Source of the DNA: Pseudoxanthomonas spadix
GTDB lineage: Bacteria > Pseudomonadota > Gammaproteobacteria > Xanthomonadales > Xanthomonadaceae
Direction: 5' to 3'
DNA length: 64,000 nucleotides
Assembly: GCF_003703395.1 (NCBI RefSeq)
Contig: NZ_RDQN01000003.1
Location: 186,001-250,000 of the forward strand
The position numbers and the translations under genes are program-made. Below, in pieces: positions 10,632-19,864 of the stretch. Below the pieces are notes generated by a model, which saw nothing but the letters and a program-made list of their open reading frames with translations, was not told the DNA's origin and did no database searches. The number at the start of each line of letters is the position of its first letter. Within the stretch, counting starts at the first letter, position 1.

Positions 10632-10994
10632 ATGGCTGACGACACCGCGTCTTCGCAGACCCCGCCGGACCCCGAGGCGCTGCCGCTGGATCCGGCGTTC
10701 TTCGAGGTGGTCAACAAGTTCGTGCAGCTGGCCAACCGCCAGGGCGGGATCCACGGCCTCAAGCGCACCAGCTTCGCCGCGCTCTACGGCGTGGCCCGCT
10801 ACAACGCGTTTACCTATGTCAGCGTCGAACCGGACCTGGCGGGTTCGCGCGCCGGTTTCCTGGACTACATGAGCGCCCTGTACCGGCGCATGCTCAACGA
10901 GCACCTGGACGCGCTGGGTGCCGAACGCGGCCTGGATGTGGGCGTGTCAGAACTGGCCGAACCGGCCGCCGTCCAGGACACCAAGCCCGAATGA
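10632..10994 (+). CDS. Small conserved protein between trpB and trpA (DUF3144-like)
   Basis: 120 aa, soluble, no signal or membrane segment. The core reads FFEVVNKFVQLANRQ, then RTSFAALYGVARYNAF, and is predicted mainly helical. From memory it matches the DUF3144 family found in this operon position in xanthomonads; its function is unknown to me. It starts 51 bp after trpB and its stop overlaps the trpA start (ATGA at 10991-10994), so trpA translation is probably coupled to it. Its strict linkage to two subunits of one enzyme hints at a role in expression or assembly, but this is inference. Confidence 0.8.
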   Translation: MADDTASSQTPPDPEALPLDPAFFEVVNKFVQLANRQGGIHGLKRTSFAALYGVARYNAFTYVSVEPDLAGSRAGFLDYMSALYRRMLNEHLDALGAERGLDVGVSELAEPAAVQDTKPE

Positions 10995-11803
10995 ATCGCC
11001 TGGACAGCAGGTTCGCCGCACTCAAGGCGGCTGGGCGCAAGGCGCTGGTGCCCTTCGTCACCGCCGGCGATCCCTCGCTGGAAGCCACCGTGCCGGTCAT
11101 GCGCGCGCTGGTGGCCGCCGGCGCCGACGTGATCGAGCTGGGCGTGCCGTTTTCCGACCCGATGGCCGATGGTCCGACCATCCAGCGCTCCTCCGAACGG
11201 GCGCTGGCGCGCGGGGCCGGGCTGCGCTTCGTGCTGGAGGTGGTGTCGGCCTTCCGCCAGACCGATGCGGACACCCCGGTGGTGCTGATGGGCTATCTGA
11301 ATCCGGTCGAGATCCACGGCGCGCAGCGCTTCGCCCGCGAGGCCATCGATGCGGGCGTGGACGGGGTGCTGCTGGTCGACCTGCCGCCGGAGGAGGCCGC
11401 CGAGACCCGCGCGCTTTTCAACCACGCCGGCCTGCAGCTGATCGCGCTGGCCGCGCCGACCACCTCGCCCGCGCGCACCGCGCTGCTGTGCCAGCAGGCG
11501 CAGGGCTATCTTTATTACGTCAGCTTCGCCGGGGTCACCGGAGCCTCGGAGCGGCTGGACAGCGCCGCCGCCGGCCCCCGGCTCAAGGCGCTGCGGGCCG
11601 CCTCCCCGGTGCCGGTGGTGGCCGGTTTCGGCATCAAGGACGCCGCCAGTGCCGCGGCCATGGCCCCTGAGGCCGACGGGGTGGTGGTCGGCAGCGCCCT
11701 GGTCCAGGCCATCGCCCAGGCCACCAGCCCTGCGCAGGCTGCTGAACTGGCAGGGAATTTCCTCAGGCCCCTGCGGGAAGCGCTGGACCGGGGGCTGGGC
11801 TAA
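10991..11803 (+). CDS. trpA: Tryptophan synthase alpha chain
   Basis: 270-aa TIM barrel that cleaves indole-3-glycerol phosphate to indole and glyceraldehyde-3-phosphate; partner of TrpB in the alpha2-beta2 complex. The catalytic Glu49 lies in [15 protein letters not shown] and the catalytic Asp in the [14 protein letters not shown] region. SFAGVTGA and the phosphate-binding VVAGFGIKD are present. The start overlaps the stop of the preceding small gene. accD starts 52 bp downstream. Confidence 0.97.
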   Translation: MNRLDSRFAALKAAGRKALVPFVTAGDPSLEATVPVMRALVAAGADVIELGVPFSDPMADGPTIQRSSERALARGAGLRFVLEVVSAFRQTDADTPVVLMGYLNPVEIHGAQRFAREAIDAGVDGVLLVDLPPEEAAETRALFNHAGLQLIALAAPTTSPARTALLCQQAQGYLYYVSFAGVTGASERLDSAAAGPRLKALRAASPVPVVAGFGIKDAASAAAMAPEADGVVVGSALVQAIAQATSPAQAAELAGNFLRPLREALDRGLG

Positions 11804-11855
11804 ACTGCCGCGCTTGCATCCCGCCCCGCGCGCTGAATCAGGTTTCCATACATCC

Positions 11856-12740
11856 ATGAGCTGGCTGAGTAAACTGATGCCTTCGGGCATCCGCACCGAC
11901 GCGGCAACCCGCAAACCCAGGCGCAGCGTCCCCGAGGGGCTGTGGGAAAAATGCGACAGCTGCGGCGCGGTGCTGTACCGGCCCGAGCTGGAAGAAAACC
12001 TGGAGGTTTGCCCCAAGTGCAACCACCACATGGCCATCCGCGCCCGTGCCCGGCTGACCGCGTTGTTCGATCCGGATTCGACCCAGGAGATCGGCGCGGC
12101 CCTGGGGCCGACCGACGTGCTCAAGTTCCGTGACCAGAAGCGCTACGCCGACCGGATCAAGGCCGCGCAGAAGGCCACCGGCGAGCGCGATGCGCTGATC
12201 ACCCTGCAGGGCAAGGTCAAGGGACGCGCGCTGGTCGCCAGCGCCTTCGACTTCGCCTACATGGGCGGGTCGATGGGCTCGGTGGTCGGCGAGCGCTTCG
12301 CCCTGGGCGCGGAGAAGGCCCTGGAGCTGGGCTGCCCATTCGTGTGCTTCTCCGCCTCGGGCGGGGCGCGCATGCAGGAAGGCCTGTTCTCGCTGTTGCA
12401 GATGGCCAAGACCTCGGCCGCGCTGGGTCGCCTGCGCGCGGCCGGGTTGCCGTACATCTCGGTGCTGACCCACCCGACCACCGGCGGGGTGTCGGCCAGT
12501 TTCGCGATGCTGGGCGACATCAACATCGCCGAACCCAAGGCGCTGATCGGCTTTGCCGGCCCGCGGGTGATCGAGCAGACCGTGCGCGAGAAGCTGCCCG
12601 AGGGCTTCCAGCGCGCTGAATTCCTGCTCGAGCACGGCGCCATCGACCAGATCTGCGACCGCCGCGCGCTGCGCGAGCGCATCGCCGAGCTGACCGCGAT
12701 GATGATGCGCCAGCCGGCGCCGCAGGAAACCGCGGCATGA
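11856..12740 (+). CDS. accD: Acetyl-CoA carboxylase carboxyltransferase subunit beta
   Basis: 294 aa. With AccA it forms the carboxyltransferase that makes malonyl-CoA for fatty-acid synthesis. The N-terminal four-Cys zinc finger is visible as CDSC (residues 33 and 36) and CPKC (about 52 and 55). The crotonase-like carboxyltransferase domain follows, with [12 protein letters not shown] and [14 protein letters not shown]. The start is at ATG 11856 because earlier frame is trpA shadow. In relatives folC often follows accD; here the next gene is glmM, across a gap filled by a heptamer element. Confidence 0.96.
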   Translation: MSWLSKLMPSGIRTDAATRKPRRSVPEGLWEKCDSCGAVLYRPELEENLEVCPKCNHHMAIRARARLTALFDPDSTQEIGAALGPTDVLKFRDQKRYADRIKAAQKATGERDALITLQGKVKGRALVASAFDFAYMGGSMGSVVGERFALGAEKALELGCPFVCFSASGGARMQEGLFSLLQMAKTSAALGRLRAAGLPYISVLTHPTTGGVSASFAMLGDINIAEPKALIGFAGPRVIEQTVREKLPEGFQRAEFLLEHGAIDQICDRRALRERIAELTAMMMRQPAPQETAA

Positions 12741-12756
12741 GGGTGGGTGGGAGGCC

Positions 12757-12891
12757 GGGACTCGGGACCCGGGACCCGGGACCCGGGAAAGCAGTGGCAA
12801 GGCTTGCAACTGGAGCCAGCGGGGGGAGGGGAAAGCGCGCCTGTGGCCCGCCGGCTTTTTCCTGGGTCCCGGGTCCCGGGTCCCGGGTCCC
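12757..12891. repeat. Mirrored heptamer element, copy 2 (accD/glmM gap)
   Basis: The left arm (12757-12784) is GGGACTC and three GGGACCC. The right arm (12864-12891) is four GGGTCCC. The centre is 12785-12863 (79 nt) and ends CCGGCTTTTTCCT. Complementarity extends outside the arrays: GGGAGGCC before the left arm matches the inverse of GGCCTCCCC after the right arm. It also extends inside, where GGGAAAG pairs approximately with CTTTTTCC. The possible stem is about 40 bp with only a few mismatches. The element occupies nearly the whole 160-bp gap and ends at the base before the glmM ATG. Confidence 0.9.
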
Positions 12892-12900
12892 GGCCTCCCC

Positions 12901-14259
12901 ATGACCCGCAAGTACTTCGGCACCGACGGCATCCGCGGGCGGGTGGGGCAAAGCCCGATCTCGGCCGATTTCATGCTGCGCCTGGGCAATGCCTATGGCC
13001 ACGCGCTGGCCGCGCGCGTGCGCCGGGCCGGGGCCGGCAAGCCGATGGTGATCATCGGCAAGGACACGCGCATCTCCAACTACATGTTCGAGGCCGCGCT
13101 GGAAGCCGGGCTGGTGGCCGCCGGCGTGGACGTGCAGCTGATGGGCCCGATGCCCACCCCGGCCGTGTCGCACCTGACCCGCGCCCTGCGCGCCTCGGGC
13201 GGGATCGTGATCTCGGCCTCGCACAATCCGCATTACGACAACGGCATCAAGTTCTTCTCGACCGAAGGCGAAAAACTCGACGACGCCACCGAGCTGGCCA
13301 TCGAGGTCGCCCTGGAACAGCCGTTCCGGACCGTGGCCTCCGAGCACCTGGGCAAGGCGGTGCGCACCCGCGATGCGGTCGGCCGCTACGTGGAAAGCTG
13401 CAAGAACTCGGTGCCGCGCGAGTTCGACCTGACCGGGATGAAGATCGTGGTGGACTGCGCCAACGGCGCCACCTACCAGGTCGCGCCGATCGTGCTGCGC
13501 GAGCTCGGCGCACGCGTGGAAGTCATCGGCGATGCGCCCAACGGCCTGAACATCAATGACGGGGTGGGTTCGACCCATCCCGAGCACCTGGCCAAGCGCG
13601 TGCTCCTGTCCGGCGCCGACCTGGGGATCGCCTTCGATGGCGACGGCGACCGGGTGCTGTTGGTCGATGGCCACGGCAAGGTGGTCGACGGCGACGGTCT
13701 GCTGTACGTGCTGGCCAGCGACTGGAAGCGCAGCGGCCGCCTGCACGGGGCCGTGGTCGGCACGCTGATGACCAACTACGGCCTGGAAAAGTCGCTGGGT
13801 GAGCAGGGCATCGCCTTCGTCCGTGCCCAGGTCGGCGACCGCTACGTGCACCAGGCGCTGGTCGATGGCGGCGGCGTGCTCGGCGGCGAAGCCTCCGGCC
13901 ACATCCTGTGCCTGGACCGGGCCAACACCGGCGACGGCATCGTCAGCGCGCTGCAGGTGCTGGAAGTGCTGCGGCGCACCGGCCAGCGCCTGGACCAGGC
14001 ATTGAAGGGACTGGTGATGCTGCCGCAGCAGACCGTCAACGTGCGCCTGGAGGGCGTATCGGCCAAGGACGTGGTCCAGGCGCCGGCGGTCAGGGCGGCA
14101 CTGACCCAGGCCCAGCAGTGCGTGGCCGGGCGTGGGCGCGCGTTCCTGCGTCCGTCCGGTACCGAGCCGGTGGTGCGGGTGACGGTGGAAGCCGACGACG
14201 ATGCACTGATGCAGGCCACCCTCGACGCCCTGGCCGGTGCGGTGCGTGCCGCGGCGTGA
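12901..14259 (+). CDS. glmM: Phosphoglucosamine mutase
   Basis: 452 aa. Interconverts glucosamine-6-phosphate and glucosamine-1-phosphate for UDP-GlcNAc, peptidoglycan and LPS. It starts [16 protein letters not shown]. The phosphoserine loop is [11 protein letters not shown] with Ser107 in the catalytic position. The Mg-binding loop DGDGDR is at 246-251, GEASGH is the sugar-specificity loop, and [11 protein letters not shown] binds phosphate near the C-terminus. The ATG at 12901 abuts the right arm of a heptamer element and no Shine-Dalgarno is visible (only GGCCTCCCC upstream). Elsewhere in the class glmM usually follows ftsH-folP; here it has been separated from folP. Confidence 0.96.
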   Translation: MTRKYFGTDGIRGRVGQSPISADFMLRLGNAYGHALAARVRRAGAGKPMVIIGKDTRISNYMFEAALEAGLVAAGVDVQLMGPMPTPAVSHLTRALRASGGIVISASHNPHYDNGIKFFSTEGEKLDDATELAIEVALEQPFRTVASEHLGKAVRTRDAVGRYVESCKNSVPREFDLTGMKIVVDCANGATYQVAPIVLRELGARVEVIGDAPNGLNINDGVGSTHPEHLAKRVLLSGADLGIAFDGDGDRVLLVDGHGKVVDGDGLLYVLASDWKRSGRLHGAVVGTLMTNYGLEKSLGEQGIAFVRAQVGDRYVHQALVDGGGVLGGEASGHILCLDRANTGDGIVSALQVLEVLRRTGQRLDQALKGLVMLPQQTVNVRLEGVSAKDVVQAPAVRAALTQAQQCVAGRGRAFLRPSGTEPVVRVTVEADDDALMQATLDALAGAVRAAA

Positions 14260-14335
14260 AAGGCTGCTGATCGCCCTGGGCGTGGTCATCGCCAAGGCGT
14301 TCACGTTCTGGGGCTTGTGTCTGCTCCTGCGTTAG
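14246..14335 (+). CDS. Possible 29-aa membrane micro-protein after glmM
   Basis: A GTG-initiated frame overlapping the glmM end by 14 bp. It would encode 29 residues with one hydrophobic helix ([20 protein letters not shown]). No obvious Shine-Dalgarno is present and coding status rests only on the clean transmembrane pattern and the coupled position. I do not recognise a family. It could equally be chance. Confidence 0.22.
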   Translation: MPRRERLLIALGVVIAKAFTFWGLCLLLR

Positions 14336-14388
14336 CTGCGTGCCAGGCGATAAACTGGCCGGCCAAGCATGCTGACCGCCGATCGCCC

Positions 14389-15339
14389 ATGAGCGCCATC
14401 CCCACCCTCGACATCGCCCGCTTCATCCATCCGACCAGCGCGGCCGATCGCGCCGCGTTCGTGGCCGAACTGGGCGCGGCCTACCGCCAGTGGGGCTTTG
14501 CCGGGATCGGCAATCACGGCATTGCGCAGGCGCAGATCGATGCGGCCTACGAGGTGTTCAGGGACTTCTTCGCGCTGCCGGAGCAGACCAAGCTCAAGTA
14601 CTGCCTGCCCGGCAGCGGCGGGGCGCGCGGCTACACACCCTTCGGTGTGGAGACGGCCAAGGACTCAAGGCATTTCGACCTGAAGGAGTTCTGGCACATC
14701 GGCCGTGAGCTTCCGCCCGACTCCAGGTACGCCCAGGTGATGCCGCCGAACCTGTGGCCGGAGGAAGTGCCCGGCTTCCGCGAGCATGGCTACGGCCTGT
14801 ACCAGCAGCTCGATGCACTGGGCAGCCATGTGCTGGCGGCGCTGGCGCTGCATCTGGGCTTGCCGGAAGACTATTTCCTGGACAAGACCGACTGTGGCAA
14901 TTCGATCCTGCGGCCGATCCATTACCCGCCGATCACCAGCCAGGACATCCCCAACGTGCGCGCCGGCGCGCACGAGGACATCAACCTGATCACGCTGCTG
15001 GTCGGCGCCAGCGCCGCTGGCCTGGAAGTCAAGTCCAAGCAGGGCCAGTGGGTGCCCTTCACCAGCGATGCGGACACCATCGTGGTCAACATCGGCGACA
15101 TGCTGCAGCGCCTGACCAACCACGTGTATCCCTCCACCACCCACCGGGTGACCAATCCGCCGGGTGAGGCAGCGCGCCAGCCGCGCTATTCGGTGCCGTT
15201 CTTCCTGCACCCCAATCCGGATTTCCTGATCGACGTGCTGCCTTCGACGATCACCCCGGACAATCCCAACCGCTATCCGGAAGCGATCACCGCACAGGGC
15301 TATCTGGAACAGCGCCTGCGCGAGATCAAGCTGAAGTAG
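14389..15339 (+). CDS. 2OG-Fe(II) oxygenase, isopenicillin N synthase family
   Basis: 316 aa. The N-terminal DIOX_N-type domain reads IPTLDIARFIHP and GFAGIGNHGI. The double-stranded beta-helix core has HxD at His195/Asp197 (AGAHEDINLITLL), the distal His at about 252 (STTHRVTNPP), and RYSVPFF supplying the 2-oxoglutarate/substrate Arg-x-Ser. Family members are non-haem iron oxygenases or oxidases. The substrate is unknown; amino-acid or small-acid oxidation is typical. The ATG at 14389 is chosen from the family N-terminus. No tight operon partner is evident; a short-chain dehydrogenase converges on it. Confidence 0.85.
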   Translation: MSAIPTLDIARFIHPTSAADRAAFVAELGAAYRQWGFAGIGNHGIAQAQIDAAYEVFRDFFALPEQTKLKYCLPGSGGARGYTPFGVETAKDSRHFDLKEFWHIGRELPPDSRYAQVMPPNLWPEEVPGFREHGYGLYQQLDALGSHVLAALALHLGLPEDYFLDKTDCGNSILRPIHYPPITSQDIPNVRAGAHEDINLITLLVGASAAGLEVKSKQGQWVPFTSDADTIVVNIGDMLQRLTNHVYPSTTHRVTNPPGEAARQPRYSVPFFLHPNPDFLIDVLPSTITPDNPNRYPEAITAQGYLEQRLREIKLK

Positions 15340-15424
15340 GAGCACACCGCAGGGGCGCGATGGAGCGTTCCCGGTAAAGCCCCTCGCGGCCGCGTCCCAA
15401 GAAGGCGACAAAGGCCGCCCCCGT

Positions 15425-16231
15425 TCACCCCTGCGAGCGCACCCGCCGCGAGCTGCGCGCCATCAGGCGCAGCAGCCAGGCCTGTGGCAGATGCCGCAGT
15501 ACCTGGTACAGCCCGCGATAGCGCCAGCCGGGAATGACCAGCACCTGGCCGCGGCGGACACCTTCGATGCCGGCGCGCACCACTTGCTCGGCGCTGAGCC
15601 AGACCCACTTGGGCAGCCTGGACATCTGCGCGCGGGTGCCGGTGACATCGTGGAACTCGGACCAGGTGAAGCCCGGGCACAGCGCGCACACGTGCACGCC
15701 GCGGTCGGCGTATTCCAGCGACAGTGACTGGCTCATCGCCAGCAGCCAGGCCTTGGCCGGTGCATACAGGGTCTGGCCATCCGCACCCGGGACCAGGGCC
15801 GCAAACGAGGCAACGTTGATGATCTGGCCGCTGCCGCTCTGGATCAGGTCTGGAAGCAGGCGCCAGGTCAGTTCGCTGGGCGCGGTCACCATCAGCTGCA
15901 CGAAGCGTGCATGCACGGCCCAGTCGCGGGTCAGATAACGGCCGGCAACGCCATAGCCGGCATTGTTGACCAGGATCTGCACGGGCAGCCGGCGGCGCTG
16001 GAGTTCCGCCTGCAGACGCGCCGGCGCGGCCGGGTCTTCCAGATCCTCGGCAATGACCTGGACGTCCACCTGCGATGCCAGTTCGGCCGCCAGCGATTGC
16101 AGGCGATGGACCCGTCGCGCAGTGAGGATCAGCGGCACGCCAAGGGCGGCGTACTGCCGCGCGAATTCAGCCCCGATGCCGCTGGAAGCACCGGTGATCA
16201 GGGCATAGCCTCGGGCCGCCGTAGCATCCAT
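15425..16231 (-). CDS. Short-chain dehydrogenase/reductase (SDR), classical type
   Basis: 268 aa from the ATG complement at 16229-16231; the frame is open 99 bp further upstream without a good start. The NAD(P)-binding TGASSGIG is at 13-20, LVNNAGYG follows, and the active-site Tyr-x3-Lys is in LYAPAKAWLL with an upstream VASFAALVPG segment. The C-terminal part resembles the SDRs annotated as DltE-like or as general ketoreductases. The substrate is unknown. It is divergent from tpiA (167-bp gap) and convergent with the oxygenase. Confidence 0.85.
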   Translation of the reverse strand: MDATAARGYALITGASSGIGAEFARQYAALGVPLILTARRVHRLQSLAAELASQVDVQVIAEDLEDPAAPARLQAELQRRRLPVQILVNNAGYGVAGRYLTRDWAVHARFVQLMVTAPSELTWRLLPDLIQSGSGQIINVASFAALVPGADGQTLYAPAKAWLLAMSQSLSLEYADRGVHVCALCPGFTWSEFHDVTGTRAQMSRLPKWVWLSAEQVVRAGIEGVRRGQVLVIPGWRYRGLYQVLRHLPQAWLLRLMARSSRRVRSQG

Positions 16232-16398
16232 GGATGCGCCTTTTGCTCTGGTTGAGGCGGCAGAGTGTGCATGACGTCCGTCGGCCTGGCATCGACACAC
16301 GCTTCGGCCCCTTTGCAAGAGGGCGGACATATCGCACCGTCAACCGGTGACGACAGGCGCCGCGGTATGCTGTGGGCCCTATCCAGACAGGAGCCCCC

Positions 16399-17151
16399 AT
16401 GCGCCGCAGGATCGTCGCCGGAAACTGGAAGCTGCATGGCAGCCGCGCCTTCGCCACCCAACTGGTGTCGGAACTGGTGGCCGCGCTGCCATTGGGCGGC
16501 GTGGAGCTGGTGATCCTGCCGCCACTGCCCTATCTGGGCGACCTGATCGAGGATTTCGAAGACCGGCCCATCGCATTCGGGGCGCAGGATGTCAGCGCCA
16601 ACGAGAAAGGCGCCTACACCGGTGAAGTCTCCGCCGCGATGCTGGCCGATGTGGGCGCGCGCTACGGCCTGGTCGGCCATTCCGAACGCCGCCGCTATCA
16701 CCACGAGAGCAACGCGCTGGTCGCGCGCAAGTTTCTCGCTGCACGCAACGCGGGCCTGACGCCGGTGCTGTGCGTGGGCGAAACCCTGGAGCAGCGCGAG
16801 GCCGGCCAGACCGAGGCGGTGATCGCCGACCAGCTCGAGTCGGTGCTGGCCCTGGCCGGCGTGGCCGCCTTCGACGGCGCGGTGGTGGCCTACGAGCCGG
16901 TCTGGGCGATCGGCACCGGCCGCAGCGCCTCGCCGCAGCAGGCCCAGGCGGTCCATGCCTTCATCCGTGGCGTGGTGGCGCGACACGATGCTAGAATTGC
17001 CGATTCACTGCCGCTGCTGTACGGCGGGAGCGTCAAGCCCGACAACGCCGCCGAACTGTTTTCGCAAGCCGATGTCGATGGTGGGCTGGTCGGAGGCGCC
17101 TCGCTGGTGGCTGCCGACTTCCTGGCCATCGCGCGTGCGGCGGCCGGCTGA
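16399..17151 (+). CDS. tpiA: Triosephosphate isomerase
   Basis: 250-aa TIM barrel interconverting dihydroxyacetone phosphate and glyceraldehyde-3-phosphate. The active-site residues are Lys11 in GNWKLHG, His94 in GHSERR and Glu166 in AYEPVWAIGTG. The phosphate loop LYGGSVKPDN is present. A good ACAGGAG lies before ATG 16399, which decides the start over an upstream ATG at 16372. The tpiA-secG-tRNA-Leu-nuo order is the usual one in this family. Confidence 0.97.
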   Translation: MRRRIVAGNWKLHGSRAFATQLVSELVAALPLGGVELVILPPLPYLGDLIEDFEDRPIAFGAQDVSANEKGAYTGEVSAAMLADVGARYGLVGHSERRRYHHESNALVARKFLAARNAGLTPVLCVGETLEQREAGQTEAVIADQLESVLALAGVAAFDGAVVAYEPVWAIGTGRSASPQQAQAVHAFIRGVVARHDARIADSLPLLYGGSVKPDNAAELFSQADVDGGLVGGASLVAADFLAIARAAAG

Positions 17152-17214
17152 CCTCACGCGTATTAGAACGGCTCCGCTGCATGCCGGCGGGGTTCTTTAC
17201 CGAGAAACCGATTC

Positions 17215-17646
17215 ATGTCGATGTTGATGCTGATCCTCAATGTGGTCTACGTGGTGGTGGCGATCGCCATCATCGGGCTCGTGCTGATGCAGCGCGGCTC
17301 CGGTGCGCAGGCCGGCTCGGGCTTTGGTGCCGGTGCTTCCGGCACCGTATTCGGCTCGCGCGGCGCGTCCAACTTCCTGTCCAAGAGCACCAAGTGGCTG
17401 GCCGTGGCGTTCTTCGCCATCAGCCTGTTCATGGCCTGGAGCGCCTCGCGCACCGCCCACACCGGCAGCCAGCAGCAGGACCTGGGCCTGATGTCCGAGC
17501 AGCCGGCCGCCGCCGCACCCGAGCCGGCGGCGCCGCCGCCGCCGGGCGAACTTGCACCGCCGGCCAGCAGCCAACCAGCTGCTTCGGCCCCGGCCGCCGC
17601 CACGCCGGCACCGCCACCGCAGCAGGCTCCCGCTCCGGCGGAGTGA
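17215..17646 (+). CDS. secG: Preprotein translocase subunit SecG
   Basis: 143 aa. Inner-membrane subunit of SecYEG that assists SecA-driven export. There are two membrane helices, about 3-22 (LILNVVYVVVAIAIIGLVL) and 60-78 (LAVAFFAISLFMAW). Between them is the conserved MQRGSGAQAGSGFGAGASGTVFG loop (shown here in part). The tail after residue 85 is proline/alanine-rich, a common C-terminal extension in proteobacterial SecG. It starts 63 bp after tpiA and is followed 46 bp later by tRNA-Leu. Confidence 0.95.
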   Translation: MSMLMLILNVVYVVVAIAIIGLVLMQRGSGAQAGSGFGAGASGTVFGSRGASNFLSKSTKWLAVAFFAISLFMAWSASRTAHTGSQQQDLGLMSEQPAAAAPEPAAPPPPGELAPPASSQPAASAPAAATPAPPPQQAPAPAE

Positions 17647-17692
17647 CGCGTACAATGCCCGCCCGGCGCAGGTCGGGTTGGCAGACAGCTTT

Positions 17693-17777
17693 GCCCAGGT
17701 GGCGGAATTGGTAGACGCACTACCTTGAGGTGGTAGCGGCGAAAGCCGTAGGGGTTCGAGTCCCCTCTTGGGCACCA
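17693..17777 (+). tRNA. tRNA-Leu, anticodon GAG
   Basis: 85 nt including an encoded CCA. The acceptor GCCCAGG pairs with CTTGGGC (one G-T pair). The anticodon stem is CTACC/GGTAG around the loop TTGAGGT, anticodon GAG at 17727-17729. There is a long variable arm (GCGGCGAAAGCCG) and the T-arm GGGGTTCGAGTCCCC. The long variable arm and the anticodon both identify leucine. It reads CUC and CUU codons. Confidence 0.97.
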
Positions 17778-17796
17778 AACGAGCAGGACACGACAG

Positions 17797-17815
17797 AGGG
17801 CCTTGATGGCCCTTT
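17797..17815 (+). terminator. Terminator-like hairpin after tRNA-Leu
   Basis: AGGGCC (17797-17802), loop TTGAT, GGCCCT (17808-17813), followed by TTG. The stem is perfect but the T-run is short. It probably ends or processes the secG/tRNA transcript before the nuo promoter. Confidence 0.55.
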
Positions 17816-17921
17816 GCCGTTGCTGGCATCGGCATTTTGCGCGGCTGGCCCGTCCAGTGGGCCATTTGAGCGACGTGTTGCGGCCCAGTGCGTTCGCAGT
17901 CGATGGCAGCGCCTCAAAACG

Positions 17922-17951
17922 TTTACTCACCAGTTCAGTGAACGCTACAAT
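17922..17951 (+). promoter_or_regulatory. Sigma-70-type promoter of the nuo operon
   Basis: TTTACT (-35, 17922-17927), an 18-bp spacer, TACAAT (-10, 17946-17951). It is the best promoter match in the tRNA-Leu/nuoA gap. Transcription would begin near 17958, leaving about 220 nt of leader before nuoA. Confidence 0.6.
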
Positions 17952-17957
17952 TGAACG

Positions 17958-18179
17958 GTTCGCTGCAGTGTCCGGTACGAATCAACGGAAGGAGACTGAA
18001 GCGGAGCGCCCGGCTTGGCCGGACCGGAGTACGGAAGACGCGGGTCGCGGCTTCCGGGCGCCAGGCCCACCGCAAGGGTGGACCCGCAAGACCGGACCCG
18101 TTTGCGACCTTCGCATCGCCTGCCGCATTGCAGCAGTAGACTGTGCCCAGTCGCCGGACCCCTACAGAGAGAACTGCGC
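17958..18179 (+). other. Long nuo 5' leader, no gene seen
   Basis: About 220 nt between the predicted start and nuoA. It is GC-rich with several self-complementary blocks, including GGACCGGAG, TTCCGGGCGCC, a CGCAAGGGTGG loop, and repeated GGACCCG/GGACCGG. I see no ORF with a credible Shine-Dalgarno and no riboswitch class I can name. A shorter leader from an internal promoter is possible. Confidence 0.4.
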
Positions 18180-18536
18180 GTGCTGGCCAATTACCTGCCG
18201 AACCTGCTTTTCCTGATCGTCGCCACCGGCATCGGCATCTCGTTGATGGTGATCGGTCGCCTGATCGGCCCCAGGCGCCCTGACGCCGAGAAACTCTCCC
18301 CCTACGAATGCGGCTTCGAGGCATTCGAGGACGCGCGCATGAAGTTCGACGTGCGCTACTACCTGATCGCCATCCAGTTCATCGTCTTCGATCTGGAAAT
18401 CATCTTCATCGTGCCCTGGACCCAGGTGTTCATGGAAATCGGTGCGCGCTCCCTGGTCACCATGGGCCTGTTCGTGGGCATGTTGTTCCTGGGCTTCATT
18501 TACGTCTGGAAGAAGGGAGCGCTCGAATGGGAGTGA
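18180..18536 (+). CDS. nuoA: NADH-quinone oxidoreductase subunit A
   Basis: 118 aa, starting at GTG 18180 behind AGAGAGAA; the longer open frame upstream is the leader. There are three membrane helices (about 5-27, 61-82 and 88-108) and the conserved loop [19 protein letters not shown]. NuoA is a proton-channel-junction subunit in the membrane arm of complex I. The first gene of the 14-gene operon; it overlaps nuoB by 10 bp. Confidence 0.97.
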   Translation: MLANYLPNLLFLIVATGIGISLMVIGRLIGPRRPDAEKLSPYECGFEAFEDARMKFDVRYYLIAIQFIVFDLEIIFIVPWTQVFMEIGARSLVTMGLFVGMLFLGFIYVWKKGALEWE

Positions 18537-19081
18537 TCCAAACCATCGACAAGCTGATGACCAACCCCGTGCCGGAGGGTCGGGTGGACGACATCCTGCG
18601 TCCCGAGGGCGACAATCCGCTGCTGGACAAGGGCTACGTCACCACCAGCGTCGATACGCTGATGAACTGGGCCCGCACCGGTTCGATGTGGCCGATGACC
18701 TTCGGCCTTGCCTGTTGCGCGGTGGAGATGATGCATGCCGGTGCCGCGCGCCTGGACCTGGACCGCTATGGGGTGGTGTTTCGCCCAAGCCCGCGCCAGG
18801 CCGACGTGATGATCGTGGCCGGCACCCTGGTCAACAAGATGGCTCCGGCGCTGCGCAAGGTCTACGATCAGATGCCCGACCCCAAGTGGGTGATCTCCAT
18901 GGGCAGCTGCGCCAACGGCGGCGGTTACTACCATTATTCGTACTCGGTGGTGCGCGGCTGCGACCGTATCGTGCCCGTCGACATCTACGTGCCGGGCTGC
19001 CCGCCCACTGCCGAGGCGCTGGTCTACGGCATCCTGCAACTGCAGAAGAAGATCTGGCGTACCCAGACCATCGCCCGCTGA
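18527..19081 (+). CDS. nuoB: NADH-quinone oxidoreductase subunit B
   Basis: 184 aa. Holds the terminal [4Fe-4S] cluster N2 that passes electrons to quinone. The cluster cysteines are visible as [21 protein letters not shown] and [11 protein letters not shown], with the [13 protein letters not shown] region between. It overlaps the end of nuoA and precedes nuoC by 30 bp. Confidence 0.97.
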   Translation: MGVIQTIDKLMTNPVPEGRVDDILRPEGDNPLLDKGYVTTSVDTLMNWARTGSMWPMTFGLACCAVEMMHAGAARLDLDRYGVVFRPSPRQADVMIVAGTLVNKMAPALRKVYDQMPDPKWVISMGSCANGGGYYHYSYSVVRGCDRIVPVDIYVPGCPPTAEALVYGILQLQKKIWRTQTIAR

Positions 19082-19111
19082 ACCCCTTTATCTAGAGCAC
19101 GCAAAGCCCCC

Positions 19112-19864
19112 ATGGCAGAGCAAGCCGCTTATATCCAAGAGCTGTGCACGCGTTTGACCGACGCGGTCGTGACCGTGTCGCCCGCGGGCGAGACCACCAT
19201 CGAGGTGCCGCATGCGCAATGGCATGCGCTGTGTCTGGCGCTGCGCGACAGCTTCGGCTTCGAGCAGCTCAGCGACCTGTGCGGGGTCGATTACCTGGGC
19301 TATGGCAGTGACGAGTGGGATACCGCGGATGTGTCCTCGCAGGGCTTCTCGCGCGGGGTGGAAGGCAAGGCCGTGGGCCGTTTCGCCTGGGGTGAGTTCC
19401 CCTCCCAGGAAAACGGCAACGCCGACGGTGTCCAGCCGATGCAGGTGCCGGTCCAGCGCTTTGCCGTGGTGGTCCACCTGATCTCGTACCAGCACAACCG
19501 TCGCCTGCGCCTGCGCTGCTATGCGCCCAACGACGACGTGCCGGTGGTGGCCTCGGTCACCGACATCTGGCCTGGCGCCAACTGGTTCGAGCGCGAGGCA
19601 TTCGACCTGTTCGGCATCGTCTTTACCGGCCACCCGGATCTGCGCCGCATCCTGACCGACTATGGTTTCGTCGGGCATCCGTTCCGCAAGGATTTCCCGC
19701 TGATCGGCAACGTCGAAGTGCGTTACGACGCAGAGCGCAAGCGGGTGGTGTACGAGCCGGTGACCTCGGTCGAGCCGCGCGTGGGCGTGCCGCGCGTGAT
19801 CCGCGAGGACCCCCGCTACCAGACCGCCGCCGGTGAAGCCGCAGCGCGGGAGTCGAGCAAATGA
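19112..19864 (+). CDS. nuoC: NADH-quinone oxidoreductase subunit C
   Basis: 250 aa, separate from NuoD (in E. coli the two are fused). 30-kDa subunit of the connecting arm. The signature [21 protein letters not shown] is present (here with VTDIWPG), then [15 protein letters not shown] and [10 protein letters not shown] roughly 40-residue insertion around [21 protein letters not shown]-type sequence is typical of xanthomonads by memory. The stop overlaps nuoD (ATGA). Confidence 0.97.
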   Translation: MAEQAAYIQELCTRLTDAVVTVSPAGETTIEVPHAQWHALCLALRDSFGFEQLSDLCGVDYLGYGSDEWDTADVSSQGFSRGVEGKAVGRFAWGEFPSQENGNADGVQPMQVPVQRFAVVVHLISYQHNRRLRLRCYAPNDDVPVVASVTDIWPGANWFEREAFDLFGIVFTGHPDLRRILTDYGFVGHPFRKDFPLIGNVEVRYDAERKRVVYEPVTSVEPRVGVPRVIREDPRYQTAAGEAAARESSK

